From contig MSED01000001.1 of the NCBI GenBank assembly GCA_002099365.1, forward strand, positions 806,001 through 870,000: a stretch of DNA of 64,000 nucleotides. The letters are read 5' to 3'. Positions within the stretch are counted from its first letter, which is position 1. Every line of letters starts with the position of its first letter. Shown piece after piece: positions 51,970 through 63,470 of the stretch. Under the pieces are notes generated by a model, which was given only the letters and a program-made list of their open reading frames with translations, was not told the DNA's origin and did not search any database. The stretch comes from Phialophora verrucosa. Its lineage: Eukaryota; Ascomycota; Eurotiomycetes; Chaetothyriales; Herpotrichiellaceae. The position numbers and the translations under genes were made by a program.

Positions 51970-54180
51970 TCAGTCACGGAATGCCAGCTTCGGGCCTGTC
52001 CATTTTCGCTTCAAAGCCTTATAAGGTACATCAGCCTGGTTGAGCCGCGAATCGCGTCTCAGACGTGCAGTGGATGGAGTCTTGGAGGTCTCAACAAGGC
52101 TTCGCTGCTCTCTCCAATTAGTCCGTCGTTGGTTTGACGCTAGAAGTCGCTCAAGAGCATCGTTGAATGACTCGAGGGTAGTGAATGACGGACCAACACC
52201 GCGCTCAGACGATTCCAAGCCCGAGTCCATTCCGTCGTAGCTCGTGTAGGAACAGAAATGATCATTACTCGGAGACGACATGTCATGCCCATCAGGAACC
52301 TGGAATGGTGGAGGATCCAGGACATGAAGTAGAAGCTCAACTTGGTCCTGTTGCTTCGAGGAACGCGTTGCCTCCGCTTGCATTGAACAGGTTGATTGAA
52401 TGGACGCAGAGTCGTCCTTCGACGTCACAGCAACCTTAGTACGGAACACTTTCGAATTATCGTCATCCACCATGTACTGTGGGAATCGTTTGCGAGGGCG
52501 AAAGGATCCTTTGATGATACTGGAGCTGAATGAATTGTCGGGACACGCTAAAAGATCGATCAGGTATTGATTACTGCGACCTTTGTTCAGTGATGGGAAG
52601 GGGTCCGTCAAGAAGATAGGACGCTGTCTTTGCGCGAAAATACTGAGGTGGCTTGGAAGGCTCCGGCAGCTTCCCTCGCGGGCGAACTTGACAATTGGCG
52701 GGAGGATTATCCGTCTTCCTTCATCATCAATCCCGGAGTAGTAGCATTCGTATGCCAGTATCCTTGACAGGATGTTGCGTGATTGTCTTTTGAAGCCAGT
52801 CCATAGGCGAAGCAGAGGATGGAAAGGATTCTCTGTAGGAACGTCCCAAGTGCATGTATCCATTGACACGACGACGCGATAAACAACCTCCAGCGCATAA
52901 GGGACAGCAACCGGATGCGGCTTTTTGCCTTTTTCTTTTTGAGCATTCTTCTGGGTGACCTTGGTGCAAAGCGCCGCGAACTCTGAGAATAGCATTTGTA
53001 ACCGGTATGCCAAGGTATAGATCATTTCCATGGACAAGAACTGGCCTAAGGAAATGTCAAAGGCCAAGCCGCTGTCAATTACGGTGTTTCCCAAATTGTG
53101 AAGAAGACAGAAATAACCAGTGAATAACCTTGCAGTCGAGAAGAGAGCATTTTCGTCACGAGAAAGTCTAGGGGATGCCTCGAGAGAGTAAGCTTCTCCC
53201 CACATGAACTTTATCACAAACAAGTCGAGTTCCGGGATGCGAATGGCCGGCGCACGGAGTAGAGCTTGGTCCGCTCCAGAACCGACAATGAAGGATTTCT
53301 TCGTCAAGTGAGGTTGGAAGACAACTAGATGGGTACTGCTAAGATAGTGTCTGGAGATTCTGTCCTCGAGTACCAGTTCAAGTACTATTGGTGCAAGAGT
53401 TCCTGAATATAACGGCGAAGCATCGATATATTTCTGCTGGAATGGTGCAATGTTTTCGCCCAGGTCACGACACAGGAAAAACCAGAGTCTCCAGTCAAGG
53501 TACACTATATCTTCCAATGTAGGAGGTGTCGCCTTTATACCGGGGAGAATGCTGCATCGCTGGCACAACGGATAGCCGAGACAGGGGCGGTTTCCCTTGT
53601 TGATCTGACAACATAGACAACGCCGCTTCCTTCTGCGCAGGTATGCAAAATCTGCACAGTTTCCCGTAAATTGGAAAACATCGGTGAGTTCTGGATTTTG
53701 AGATTTTTGAAAGATTTGAGGAGCGCGAGGAGCATCAGCGCAAATAGAAAGCTGCGGATTTGACGAGGCGCTGTGATTGAGTATTTCGGCCCCTTCTTGA
53801 CGAAAAGGATGAAAGCTGGCAGGCGCATCGGCCAAAGCAATATCGATTGGGAGCTCGTCACCGGTATTGTGCTCAAGTCGCCGCGAAACATCGTCCTCGC
53901 CAGGGCAAATGTCGGCGTGGACGCTTGCCCATGAGTCTGTCGGGGTGAATTGAGTTTGGCTCTGATCAAGCAGCACCTGCTGAAATGCAGGCGCTGCTTG
54001 ATCAAAGTCACGGTCTTGGGTCCATATAACGACTTCTGAAGTTGAGGGAAGGTCCCGATTCGACTCGGGCATTGCAGTTGGAGCAGCAACACCGGCGTCA
54101 TACCAAGTATGACCAAAATCCTCAGGTGCCTGTTGTAGGAACGGGAGGTCCGGCTGATTGTCATTCACAAAGCCATCCAT
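51970..54180 (-). CDS. Large hypothetical protein with degenerate Cys cluster
   Basis: 736-aa single frame from ATG 54178-54180. Near residue 180 is a basic stretch 'RRRKRRCLCC' followed by Cys at spacing C-x2-C-x8-C-x5-C-x2-C, which resembles a Zn2Cys6 finger missing its sixth Cys. The N-terminal 175 aa is acidic, Gln- and Pro-rich like an activation domain. The centre is helical ('EMIYTLAYRLQMLFSEFAAL') and the C-terminus is rich in Ser with a basic end. It may be a transcription-factor-like protein with the cluster displaced from the N-terminus. No family assigned with confidence. A 3' exon may follow (see 51380-51868). Confidence 0.65.
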   Translation of the reverse strand: MDGFVNDNQPDLPFLQQAPEDFGHTWYDAGVAAPTAMPESNRDLPSTSEVVIWTQDRDFDQAAPAFQQVLLDQSQTQFTPTDSWASVHADICPGEDDVSRRLEHNTGDELPIDIALADAPASFHPFRQEGAEILNHSASSNPQLSICADAPRAPQIFQKSQNPELTDVFQFTGNCADFAYLRRRKRRCLCCQINKGNRPCLGYPLCQRCSILPGIKATPPTLEDIVYLDWRLWFFLCRDLGENIAPFQQKYIDASPLYSGTLAPIVLELVLEDRISRHYLSSTHLVVFQPHLTKKSFIVGSGADQALLRAPAIRIPELDLFVIKFMWGEAYSLEASPRLSRDENALFSTARLFTGYFCLLHNLGNTVIDSGLAFDISLGQFLSMEMIYTLAYRLQMLFSEFAALCTKVTQKNAQKEKGKKPHPVAVPYALEVVYRVVVSMDTCTWDVPTENPFHPLLRLWTGFKRQSRNILSRILAYECYYSGIDDEGRRIILPPIVKFAREGSCRSLPSHLSIFAQRQRPIFLTDPFPSLNKGRSNQYLIDLLACPDNSFSSSIIKGSFRPRKRFPQYMVDDDNSKVFRTKVAVTSKDDSASIQSTCSMQAEATRSSKQQDQVELLLHVLDPPPFQVPDGHDMSSPSNDHFCSYTSYDGMDSGLESSERGVGPSFTTLESFNDALERLLASNQRRTNWREQRSLVETSKTPSTARLRRDSRLNQADVPYKALKRKWTGPKLAFRD

Positions 54181-55390
54181 ATTGAACAGGGCGGCAACTA
54201 TTGCGGGCTAATAAAATTGAGGGAAAGTGCATAAAAGAAAAGGACCATGGAAGGGCTAGAAGGGGACAAATACTTATATCTCATGGCGGCCTTAGTTCGT
54301 GCCCATCTTTCTCCTCGTGGGAGTTTGTGGGAGATGCGTTTGGTAAAGTCGAGACTTCGAGACTGGCAGCGCATTTGCAGGGGATGGATGCACTGGGATG
54401 TTCTGTAATAATCCATTGGGCAAGGGCGAAAGCTTGGCAGTGAAGCGACAATTAGCGCTTGCGATATTCCGAAGCACCTTCAGTCTATCAATCCTACTGG
54501 CAGTCTGTTCATGGGGTCTTCAAATCCAACGTTTGGTCTGAGCCTGCGCAGTAGTATCCAGCTTGGTTTTTAGACAAGGCTTTGGTCTCATGGCCCTCAT
54601 GGCTCTGCGATACTCCGCTCATGAGCCTTGTGTGAAGTGCGCCATTTTTAGCAGCTTGCCGTTTGACACGACACCGATTCGGAATATCGCTCTAGATCTC
54701 ACGCAACTTGGAGGCCTTGGATAAGAAACTACCATTCTATTCATCTTGCTGGATGCTTTCAAAGCGACTGCTGGGAGGAACATTCTGTCCTCCTGCACTT
54801 GTTCATACAACCTCAGACCCGAAACCATTGAGCCAGCGCTCTCCCAACTCGCAAAACAACGGTATTTCTAAAACTTCGATCAACATCACCCACCAGATTC
54901 AGCCTGAAATGTCGTCGGGCGTTGTGTTCTTCATTGTTGGCACAATCTTGGCCATGCTCCTGTCTGGAGCTCAAACCTGGTACTCCACGCGCCAAACAAG
55001 GGTTTTCTTGGGTATGTCTTGACTATATTGCTTCAGACACAATAGCTGAGAAGAGCCCTCAGAGCAAATGCGAGCCTCGTTTCAGCCACTTCAACCATGA
55101 CTCGGCCACAGGCTTCTCCATGGAAGCGGGGTTGAAGATGCGATTCGGAGTATTCCCACGAACGCGATGGATCTGAAGACCGTGGAGTTTGTAGCACTGC
55201 CAGAAAATAAGTTGAGGGCAGGGTGCTGTTCATGAATCAGAAATCAGCATTTGCCGTACTGTCCATAAGATCAGCGAAATGGCCTTGATGCGTGTAAAAT
55301 GCCATCTCACTTCTCGCATGAACCCACGAGACTTGAACCTTCTGCCATCTCTTTATTTTTAATCCTGTCAATGCAGGAGCAATCGATCAA
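54181..55390. other. Promoter of the above gene; no further gene supported
   Basis: About 1.2 kb. A plus-strand frame ending near 55022 contains one hydrophobic segment ('MSSGVVFFIVGTILAMLL') but no other support. Confidence 0.35.
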
Positions 55391-55867
55391 TCAACCAACG
55401 TCTTCCTTCACCGGAAAGGCAACGTCTGGGTAAAGAGCGACAGCACGGCCAAGAAAGGCCCATCCAACACGGTTTACCCTGCTCAGCTGACTCAAAGCGA
55501 ACGCTACCGTATTGTGTAGACCGCCCAGTGCTCTCAGTCCGGCCTTGAGTTCTTCACTCCAAGCACATAAGCCATCTTCGTGCTTGGGCCACACGGACAC
55601 CGTCCGATCGAAGCAGGAGTTGAAATGCTGGCCTGTGTACCACAGCATCAGACCAAACTCCCTGGAGGCATCGAGGTCGTCAAGCCTGCTGAGGTTGAAG
55701 CGGAGAGGCACCACCGTGAGCCAACTGCGAGTCGGTCGAAGGGGTGGCTGGGCTGCTGAGCTGAATCCGGTAACAGACTGGAAACCGGGTTGAAAGCACT
55801 GCCCGAGCTGGCGGATGCCTTGGTCTATGTTGTCTTTCGGCAGAACCAAGCAATTCCAGCCTTCCAT
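55391..55867 (-). CDS. Open frame in phase with the upstream regulator, separated by one TGA
   Basis: 158 codons with ATG at 55865-55867. It lies in exactly the same frame as the Zn2Cys6 gene, 30 bp after that gene's TGA (55898-55900), with no other stop between. No domain was recognised. It could be a small independent gene, a C-terminus cut off by a nonsense change, or chance. The stop context (GAG TGA AAG) is not the TGA-CTA readthrough type. Confidence 0.3.
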   Translation of the reverse strand: MEGWNCLVLPKDNIDQGIRQLGQCFQPGFQSVTGFSSAAQPPLRPTRSWLTVVPLRFNLSRLDDLDASREFGLMLWYTGQHFNSCFDRTVSVWPKHEDGLCAWSEELKAGLRALGGLHNTVAFALSQLSRVNRVGWAFLGRAVALYPDVAFPVKEDVG

Positions 55868-55897
55868 CTTAGGCGTCCAAGAAATCGGGTGCTGCTT

Positions 55898-57637
55898 TCA
55901 CTCGACGTCCTCCCCCCATAGCCCTTTCATCCGCCAGACCGCTTCGAGTTCGTCCATGAACAGGATTTCCTCGCCAGAGTACAACTGATAAAAGCGTCGC
56001 TCCAGCTCCTGCCGGAGAAATGCAGCGTCCTCGGGCGTGTCAACCGCGTAGCCGAAGATCAATGTCGGCCAGGATCCCAGAAAACATCTGGTCCACTCCT
56101 TGCTGGAGTGCGGACAGCGAAGAATTTCCAGACTTCTTCGCAGCTGCCATGCGTCACCCGCGGAAGGTTGAGGAGACCGAGGAGACCGAGGAGACCGAGG
56201 CTGCTCGTCCGACACCTCCTCTTGCGCCTTAGAGACCCACTCCAGGAGAAGCGACGCTGCCAGGACGTGCAAACTCATCGAGTGGAGGTTGAAGAGCCGA
56301 CACCTTTCCGAAAGAGCCTTTGGCCAATCTGGCTCTCTCGAACAATGCCCTTCTTCCAGGATCGCACTCTCCCACTCTCTCATCTCACTTTTCAACCTTT
56401 GCAGCGCGTCTGCATCGGATGGGCACGGGCTTTTGCACAGTTGAACAATTTCAATGATGAATTTAGGGAGCCTCAGTGGGAGCCCGATGATCGGGCTGTT
56501 GTCACCTGGAGACAAGTCGGGGAACGTCAATGACTGGAGAATGTTTTCCGCGACAGTACAGAACTCAAAGTCTGGCTGGAAATCGACCACGAACGGACGA
56601 TTGACTGCCTGTCGAAAGCTTTGGTAGAGAATGCTCTCCCACATGATGCGATCTGTCGGCCGCAACATCGGGGTTCTGCTCGACTTTGCTGTACGCAGTT
56701 TGGCCATCTGAGCTGCCCCCTCGACATGTTTGGCAATGTCTCTGTTGGTGTCGATGCTATAGACCTGATTTCGGACAATTAGCCTAGTTACGTGTGGGCC
56801 CATCATTCGGAACGACCGCCGAATGACCATCTTGAGATAGCTTACACCGTGAACGTAAAGGAGCATAATGGTCCAGAGCACCGCATCGTTGAACTCGCCT
56901 CGACTCCAGTCGATTTCGCCCAGAGCTTGCGTGACCTCGGAGACGGCCCTGCAATAATACTGCAGTCCGTCCTTGTACATCTGAGAGCTGCCGGTGGTGT
57001 AGTGCATGTGTGACGCCCCGCATGCCAACATGGCATATTTCATGCCGACAAAGCTCGACAGCATCTCCACCATCTCCGGGATCAGCTGTGACACGAACCC
57101 TGGGTGAGCGTTGCACAAGAACTGCAGGGGCAAGAATCCGCTGAAAAAGTGCCGGAAACTGTACGCCTCGAGATCGGATTTGAATATCATCGAGTTGAAT
57201 AGATCCGAGTTGACACATATTTCACGGCAGAGACTGATCACCTCCCGGTTTTGATTTTTGTTGTTGTTGTTGTCCACGAAGAGCTGGAGGTGCTTGGTGT
57301 CGGTATGGCGGCGCTGGACCGGGGTTGGCTTTGGCGAAGAAGTACTTGTTGTTCGTAACCGCGGCGGCGGTTTCGGGCTTCGACGATGGCGGTTGTCGAG
57401 AAGTTCATCCTCGCTGGGCCAGGAGCAAACCCGTTTTGATTTGACGCATTTCTCACAGCGAGGTCTTTGTTCGTTGCATTTCTTTTTACGCGCCCGGCCT
57501 TGACAGAACAGGATGGGTCAGGTTTCAGTTCATCGGGGAGTACAGTAACTATTACCACTGCAGGATGGATTCAACTTACAAGTCCAGCAACCCGTCTTGG
57601 TCCGAAGTGTTGCGTTAGATCCCGCGAGCAAAGGCAT
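55898..57637 (-). CDS. Zn2Cys6 fungal transcription factor, two exons
   Basis: Regulator whose zinc cluster is rebuilt by splicing. Exon 1 starts at ATG 57635-57637 and encodes 'MPLLAGSNATLRTKTGCWT'. Intron 57499-57579 (gtaagt...aag) splits a Cys codon. Exon 2 continues 'CRARKKKCNEQRPRCEKC', giving C-WT-C-RARKKK-C-NEQRPR-C-EK-C-VKSKRV-C, a perfect fit. A Pro/Arg-rich linker and an Asn run lead to the fungal-specific domain, including 'MLACGASHMHYTTG' and 'YYCRAVSEVTQALG' of the PF11951 type. A run 'SPRSPRSP' reflects a 9-bp DNA repeat at about 56166-56204. It lies beside an amidase and a transporter and probably regulates them. Confidence 0.9.
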
Positions 57638-58226
57638 GATGCCAGCTGAATGGGAGATCGATGATCGTGGCTCCCCTTTCGAATATAGCAACGAGGTCAG
57701 AGAAAACAACTTCTCCTTGGATGACGACGGATACAGGGCGAAGAGTACAGTATCACAGTCCGACGTTTTCCTAGCCGCGTGGCTGGGTTATCTGGGATGG
57801 GTCATGCCCAGCTCTTTTATCAAGACCAAAGTCTTGGACTCTCTTGCTCAAAAGTTGGGGTGCACCCCGAGTACTCCGGACGTACCACCGTAACCAAGCG
57901 TCCTAGCCCGAGGGTCTTCCAAGGCCTAGGCTAACTTAAACTTACCCAGCCGGGTCGGATAAAGGATGATATGGGCAGGAGAGACTACGAGTAGTTCATC
58001 GTTAAACTGCTTCATTACTAAACTAATTCCCCACCTCCTCCTAGGTGCCTCCCGTACCAGCATACGCGTTGCTCGAGCGAATGGCAGCTGTGAGAGAGGC
58101 TTGCCAGCCTGGAGCCACAGCTTCATACTACATACAACTATGCTGAAACTTGTTACCTAAGCGCACCATCGGATCTGCGAGCTTCCCACTGGTCGGTTAC
58201 CGTGTCTGATCAGGTAACTATCTATT
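57638..58226. other. Promoter of regulator and 3' end of amidase
   Basis: About 590 bases. A plus-strand frame antisense to exon 1 of the regulator has no support. Confidence 0.4.
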
Positions 58227-60369
58227 CTAGCCCCAAGGTCTTCGAGATGATCTCCACCGCGGCCATCAATTCTTCATCCTGCTCAGACCTGGCGACTACT
58301 TGGATATGGCACGGCGCCCCATCAACCGCTTCCGGATCATCTAGGTTGGATATGTTAGCTCTACCTCCCGGAATGGGGTTCTCTCGGGCTTACAATCTGG
58401 CACTCTCGGATCTGGGAGATCAATCGTCTTGTCCGCCTTGAGGTAGGGTACAATGCACGCAGGATACTGTCCACAATTATTAGTTTCCGCCTGATGCCGC
58501 CAACAAGGATGGATATCTAGTAAACTTACCGAGAGAACATTCCACATGACCGAGTATGGAAACCACATGAATGTATCGTGCGGCAGCGCAGTTTTGTCGG
58601 CGCCTGGTACCAGGACGACATCGAGTTTGTTGTCGACAAAGATCTTCAGCCACTGCTCCCTGTACTTGAGACGTTCTTCGTTCATGTCGAACAGATTGGC
58701 CAACGTCAGGATCTTCTTGCCTTCCGGGGCCGATAACCACAAGTCCTTGACAGATTTGACGATGGGCTCTCCTGAATCTTCAACGTACTTGATTCCGGTG
58801 CCTCTGGTGTCAACAGCAAAATAGTCCAACGATAGGTCCATGGCATCCTTGAACGATGGGAATTTCGTAAGCATAACGATGCTGTGACCGGCTGCCTTTA
58901 GCTTCTCGGTGGCCGTCTTCAGTGCTCGTAGAATAGTTGGCTGGACAGGCCAAGATGGGCACTCGTAGATGACCCCAATAGTTAAGGTCTTTTTCTCCTT
59001 GATTGTACGCCAAGGCATGCCTAACGCGGTGTAGTCAATGTCCCAAGGATTCGATTTGATCACGGTCTCCAAAAACAGTCGCACGTCCCGAGCGCTGTGA
59101 GCCAGCGGACCTGCTGTTGGCACGATACCCGTCCAACCGGGCAGAATGGGATTGGTTTGGCCCCCGAATGGCACGCGTTCAATCGAAGGTTTAAACCCAA
59201 AAGTGCCGTTGCAGAGAGCTGGAATGCGAATCGATCCGGCGATCTTTCACAGTTGGAATATCAGTTCAGAGGAATCTCTCGGTGCTCGCTCCAACGATAC
59301 GCCTGGACCTGCGGTATTCAAAATGCATAAGCACGCTGGAAAGGAAGGTAATCACTTACATCTGTTCCCACACCGAGAATCGAGCCTCGGATGCCAACCA
59401 GCGCTCCCTCGCCTCCGCTGCTGCCGCCTGCAGTAAGGCTGAGCTTGTACGGGTTCTGAATCCGATGAGCTGGCTTTCATTCGCATGAGCATCCCGTCTG
59501 ACTTACCAGGACACGGCCGAAGACATTGTTTTCCGAGTCGGCTGTCTGCAACAAGATGGGTTGTCAGCAATTTCGTTCATAGCTCCTTCAATCGATGTTT
59601 GGAAGCTTTTCACATAGGGTTGACGATGATCTTGCTCCGAACGTCTCTCCAACGACCTTCTGGAGCGGGCGCCGCTACCAACTTACCATGAGGGTCTGCG
59701 GAATACTTGTCTTCACATAAAGCACAGCTCCGTTCTGGAGAAGTATATCGACCAAGGGTGAGTTGAACGTAGCCGGCGGACGATTGATGAACGAGACATA
59801 GCCAATGGTCGTATGAATTCCTTTGATATTGAAGGAGTCCTAAATCACAAATCTCGTCAGGCTTACAGTTCTTGCAGGTATCTGGATCGGCTTACCTTCA
59901 AGCTGATCGGCATGCCATGCAACGGACCCATTGGCTTACCTTCTTTCTCAAGATACTCGTCTAGGTACTTGGCCCTCTGGAGTGCTTGGTCGAAAAACAT
60001 TTCGGTCAAACAGTTGACCTTGCCACACTCAATTAGTTATTGCTCCCTCTCAGTGGCGGTCAAGAACCTTTAACTAACCACTTGATGGGCGATGGCAGCT
60101 CTCTTGCAAAAGGCCAGCGTGACTTCAGAGGAGGACAATTCCTTCCTCGCCATTTTTCCAATGAGATCGACAGCGTCGTACTTCTCGGTGATTTCGACTT
60201 CTTTGGGAGTTAAGAGACCACATGTTGCTGGGACATCGATGACACTGATATTGGCACTGGGGCTGATTGTGCTCAAGATGCTGGCAGGGAGACGCCATTC
60301 CTTAGGCAATTGCTTCGCAACCTGCTCGCGCTTCCTCACGACGAGGACTCTCCAGTCTTCTTGGACCAT
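58227..60369 (-). CDS. Amidase-signature hydrolase (acetamidase-like), multi-exon
   Basis: Amide-hydrolysing enzyme with the Ser-cisSer-Lys triad. Start ATG at 60367-60369 ('MVQEDWRVLVVRKREQVAKQ'); 'PKEWRLP' is typical of fungal acetamidase-like proteins. First intron 60019-60078; several more follow, and the last exon ends at TAG 58227-58229. The Lys is in 'LHGMPISLKDSF'. The Gly/Ser-rich signature is 'TAGGSSGGEGALVGIRGS' followed by 'GVGTDIAGSIRIPA', which carries both catalytic Ser. The C-terminus is 'GAPCHIQVVARSEQDEELMA'. An in-frame intron lies near 58467-58530. It is divergent from an MFS gene and next to a Zn2Cys6 gene, consistent with inducible use of an amide as a nitrogen or carbon source. 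Substrate unknown. Confidence 0.9.
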
Positions 60370-61364
60370 TTTGTGTGTGTATGTGTGGACAGCTTCAAAG
60401 TTTAGAAATGAGAATGAACTTTCCAAAACATGGTGAGCTCGCGTTGATGCGACTAAGGTGCCGTTTTATACCGTCGCATGGTCGACACATGCAACGCAGG
60501 GCAAGGCTCCAACCCACCGTCATCAATCATGTTCTAGATATGGTTGTATACTTTGCAACACCTGTGCAACCAAAGACGCGGCTTAACGACCAATTCTGGA
60601 GGATTGCGCGAATCTGGTTTTGCTGATTCGACGGACGCAGTCGAGGCTCGGACCCACGGAATCTATCTCGCAACCAGGGGGTCTTGCCTCGGTTCTTACG
60701 GACCACCAATCACACAGGATTCCGCAATCTGGGGTTGGCGCAGGAGGCTAAGTGACGACCTATCGATCCTGGGCTGGTAGCTCCTTCTCCAGTCTCGGGA
60801 TGGCCAGGACCAAACACAGAGGATTCCGCATCTTTGGTCCAGGCACGTATCCAGATCCATCGCGGGGATTGATCTCTCTTTCCGCTTTGGGCCGTGTCTA
60901 GCGTCGGTGTTCTCTTTCTAATTCTCTCGAAACCACACCGGCGACGTTGTCGATGTTATTGTCTTCCCGGCCCAGAAGGACCAGACTGTTCCTCTTCGCT
61001 GGACGGGGCTTTGGACAGAGTGCTAGCACAGAACAACTCGCGAGAATTACAAAACCTTATCCTTCGTGTTCAGAGTGAAAACGAACGTACAGCGAGCTCG
61101 AGAACCACCCGAGGCGATGGCGAAAGTTCGCTTTCCAAGGGCTACGTTCAGCATGCTTCGTCAGTTCTGGCACGAGCGCGGAAATCGCTCCACAGATCAA
61201 CTGAGTATTATGAGCGACGACAGTTGCAAGGGCAAACCTATAAATTTGTATCATTTCCATTCCAAAGGTTGGCAATCCGAACGGTTGCTCTCCTCTGACG
61301 ATCTCATCTCTCTCTGCCCTTCTTCCTGAGTCCCGACCACAATTATCGCAATATCTTCTGCGAA
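60370..61364. promoter_or_regulatory. Divergent promoter, amidase / MFS, with three GGATTsCGC motifs
   Basis: A 995-bp shared upstream region. Related sequences AGGATTGCGCGAATCTGG (60600-60617), AGGATTCCGCAATCTGG (60716-60732) and AGGATTCCGCATCTTTGG (60820-60837) occur about 105-115 bp apart. The first two are near-palindromic GATT...AATC. They are good candidates for sites of the neighbouring regulator. Confidence 0.5.
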
Positions 61365-63470
61365 ATGGCTCCATACGAGCTTCCGGTCGACACGGTCCCA
61401 GGGACAGTCCACCTTGTCGATCTGGAGCATACCATGCATACCCGACACGCCGCTGGAGGTGATATTGTTCTGGTTCCTACGCCTTCGAGCGATCCTGATG
61501 ACCCATTGAACTGGTCGGCCAAACGCAAACTTATGTCCACCATCGCTGTGAACGTGTAAGTTCTTGAACGTTTATCGCGCCAAACAATCGTTTGACAACT
61601 CTCAGATATACCTTGGTTGTCGGCATCGCCAATTCGGTCGTCTACTCTGTCCTTGTCCCCCTTTCCGAAGCGTCCGGAGTCTCCATCAGCACACTGAACC
61701 AAGGAACTGGTAAGCTTGCAAATCAGCACAGTCTCAACTTATAGAGAGCTGATAACTTCTTAGGGTACCTGTTCCTTCTTGCTGGCTGGGGCTTGCTCTT
61801 CTGGCAGCCCTTCGCCTTGCGGTATGGCAAACGACGTACCTTTCTCCTTTCCATCTGCGGAACTCTTGTGAGTCGAATGGCGCTATACACTCTACCTCCT
61901 GGCTGACTGAACATACAAAAGGCAACTTGCATGTGGGGGTAAGCAAAGTTCACTCGACCTCCACAGGGCTACCATTATGTCTGACATTGCTTGAAGTCCA
62001 TATGCTCGTGGCAACGGTGTTTGGATTGCCAAAAACATCATTGGTGGATTCTTCGCTGCTCCGATCGAAGCACTCCCAGAGATCGCCGTGACTGATGTCG
62101 TAAGTCGTCGTCGGAGCGTCCACTGTGCCAACTAATATGCTAAAATCCAACCTTAGTACTTTCAGCATCAACGTGGAACTTACATGGGTCTCTATGCTTT
62201 CTTTCTGGCGGGAAGTAACTACTTTGCACCTGTTATCTGTGGATTCATCGCCGACAACCAAGGTGAGCCTTTCTGAAACTCATCCAATGTGCATTAAGCT
62301 CGGCTTAACATTTCTCAAGGCTGGAAGTGGGTGTTCTACTGGCCCGCGATCTTCAACGGAGTAGCTCTTATCTTTTGCTTTTTCTGCATGGAGGAGACCA
62401 ACTACATTCGCTCAACAGTCGGCGTAGTAGAGCTGGCGGACAATAGTGGGAGCGACACTCCCATGAGCGGCACCAACGCGGAAAAAGAGGCCAAAGGGAG
62501 CGCCGACGTCACTACTGGACCTGACGCTGCTCTTGGAACTGCAACTGTGACGGAATACAAAAGCAAAAAGACTTATCTTCAAAAACTATCGCTCTGGAAT
62601 CCAACCCCAGGCGAAGCAATGTACACTCGGGCCGCCAGATCCCTGAGATACCTCGGCTGGCCCGTCATCCTTTTTGCCGGGTTCAGTTACGGGACGTACC
62701 TGGTGAGTAGTATGCGTCCGCCGCTCGTTGCGTCCTGGGTTGCTGCAATGCAGTGGTGGCCGACATGGCAATGCTACAAATTCCTCTGTCAGCTGATTCG
62801 AAGCCAAGCTGACCGTCCGTTTTCTTGACAGGTCTGGTTCAACATCCTCAATGCCACGGCGAGTATCATCCTCGGGGGCCCACCTTACCACTTCCGCGCA
62901 TCGATGGTCGGGCTCTCGTATCTCAGCGCATGTATAGGCGTCATTGTGGGAAGCTACTTCTCGGGCAGATTCAGTGACTGGCTTACCATCCGGCTCGCGA
63001 GGAAGAACAACGGGATTATGGAACCGGAGCATCGTCTTTGGCCCTTTGTGGCATGTATCGTGGTCGTCCCAGGATCTTTAATTCTGTGGGGTGTTGGCGC
63101 AGCCAACCACGTCCACTGGTTTGGACTGATCTTCGCCATGGGTACGCTGTCGGCAACGACCTGCTTCGGAGTTACCCTCAGCATCAATTACATGGTTGAT
63201 TCCTACCCCAACATCAGCGGCGATGCCATGACCACGATCATGCTGGTCAGGAACACCATGTCGTTCGCCATCAGCTACGGCATCACCCCGTGGCTCACCA
63301 ATCTTGGCCTGCAGAACTGCTTCATCTCGGTCGCCTTCATCGGCATGGCGGCTTCTTCGGTGTTTTTGTTCATGACCTTCAGGGGTAAGAGGCTGCGCGA
63401 GAAAAGCCGAGTCAAATACTGGAACCTGGTCGGCGAACTTGTGCGGAAGGGCGCGGCCGGGGCTCACTAG
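61365..63470 (+). CDS. MFS transporter, DHA1-type (Hol1-like), seven exons
   Basis: Twelve-helix proton antiporter/permease. ATG at 61365. The N-terminus 'DPDDPLNWSAKRKLM' is the hallmark before helix 1 of fungal DHA1 transporters. The motif region 'FALRYGKRRTFLLS' follows helix 2. Six introns, including 61556-61605 and 62703-62831, are needed. One internal exon (61922-61938) is only 17 nt. The central cytosolic loop is long and charged ('SGSDTPMSGTNAEKEAKGSA'). Helix 7 on: 'VWFNILNATASIILGGPPYH', 'GSYFSGRFSDW', 'GVTLSINYMVDSYP'. The tail is basic. It is divergent from the amidase, so it may bring in the amide or export a product. Confidence 0.9.

Noticed and set aside
54708..55022. Plus-strand frame with one hydrophobic segment near its end
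   Set aside because: The hydrophobic stretch alone is weak evidence; no start context or homologous pattern.
55898..55903. Programmed stop readthrough of the regulator
   Set aside because: The stop is followed by AAG and not the CTA known to promote TGA readthrough; kept only as an open observation.
57597..57893. 98-codon plus-strand frame
   Set aside because: Overlaps exon 1 of the Zn2Cys6 regulator on the other strand and has no domain.
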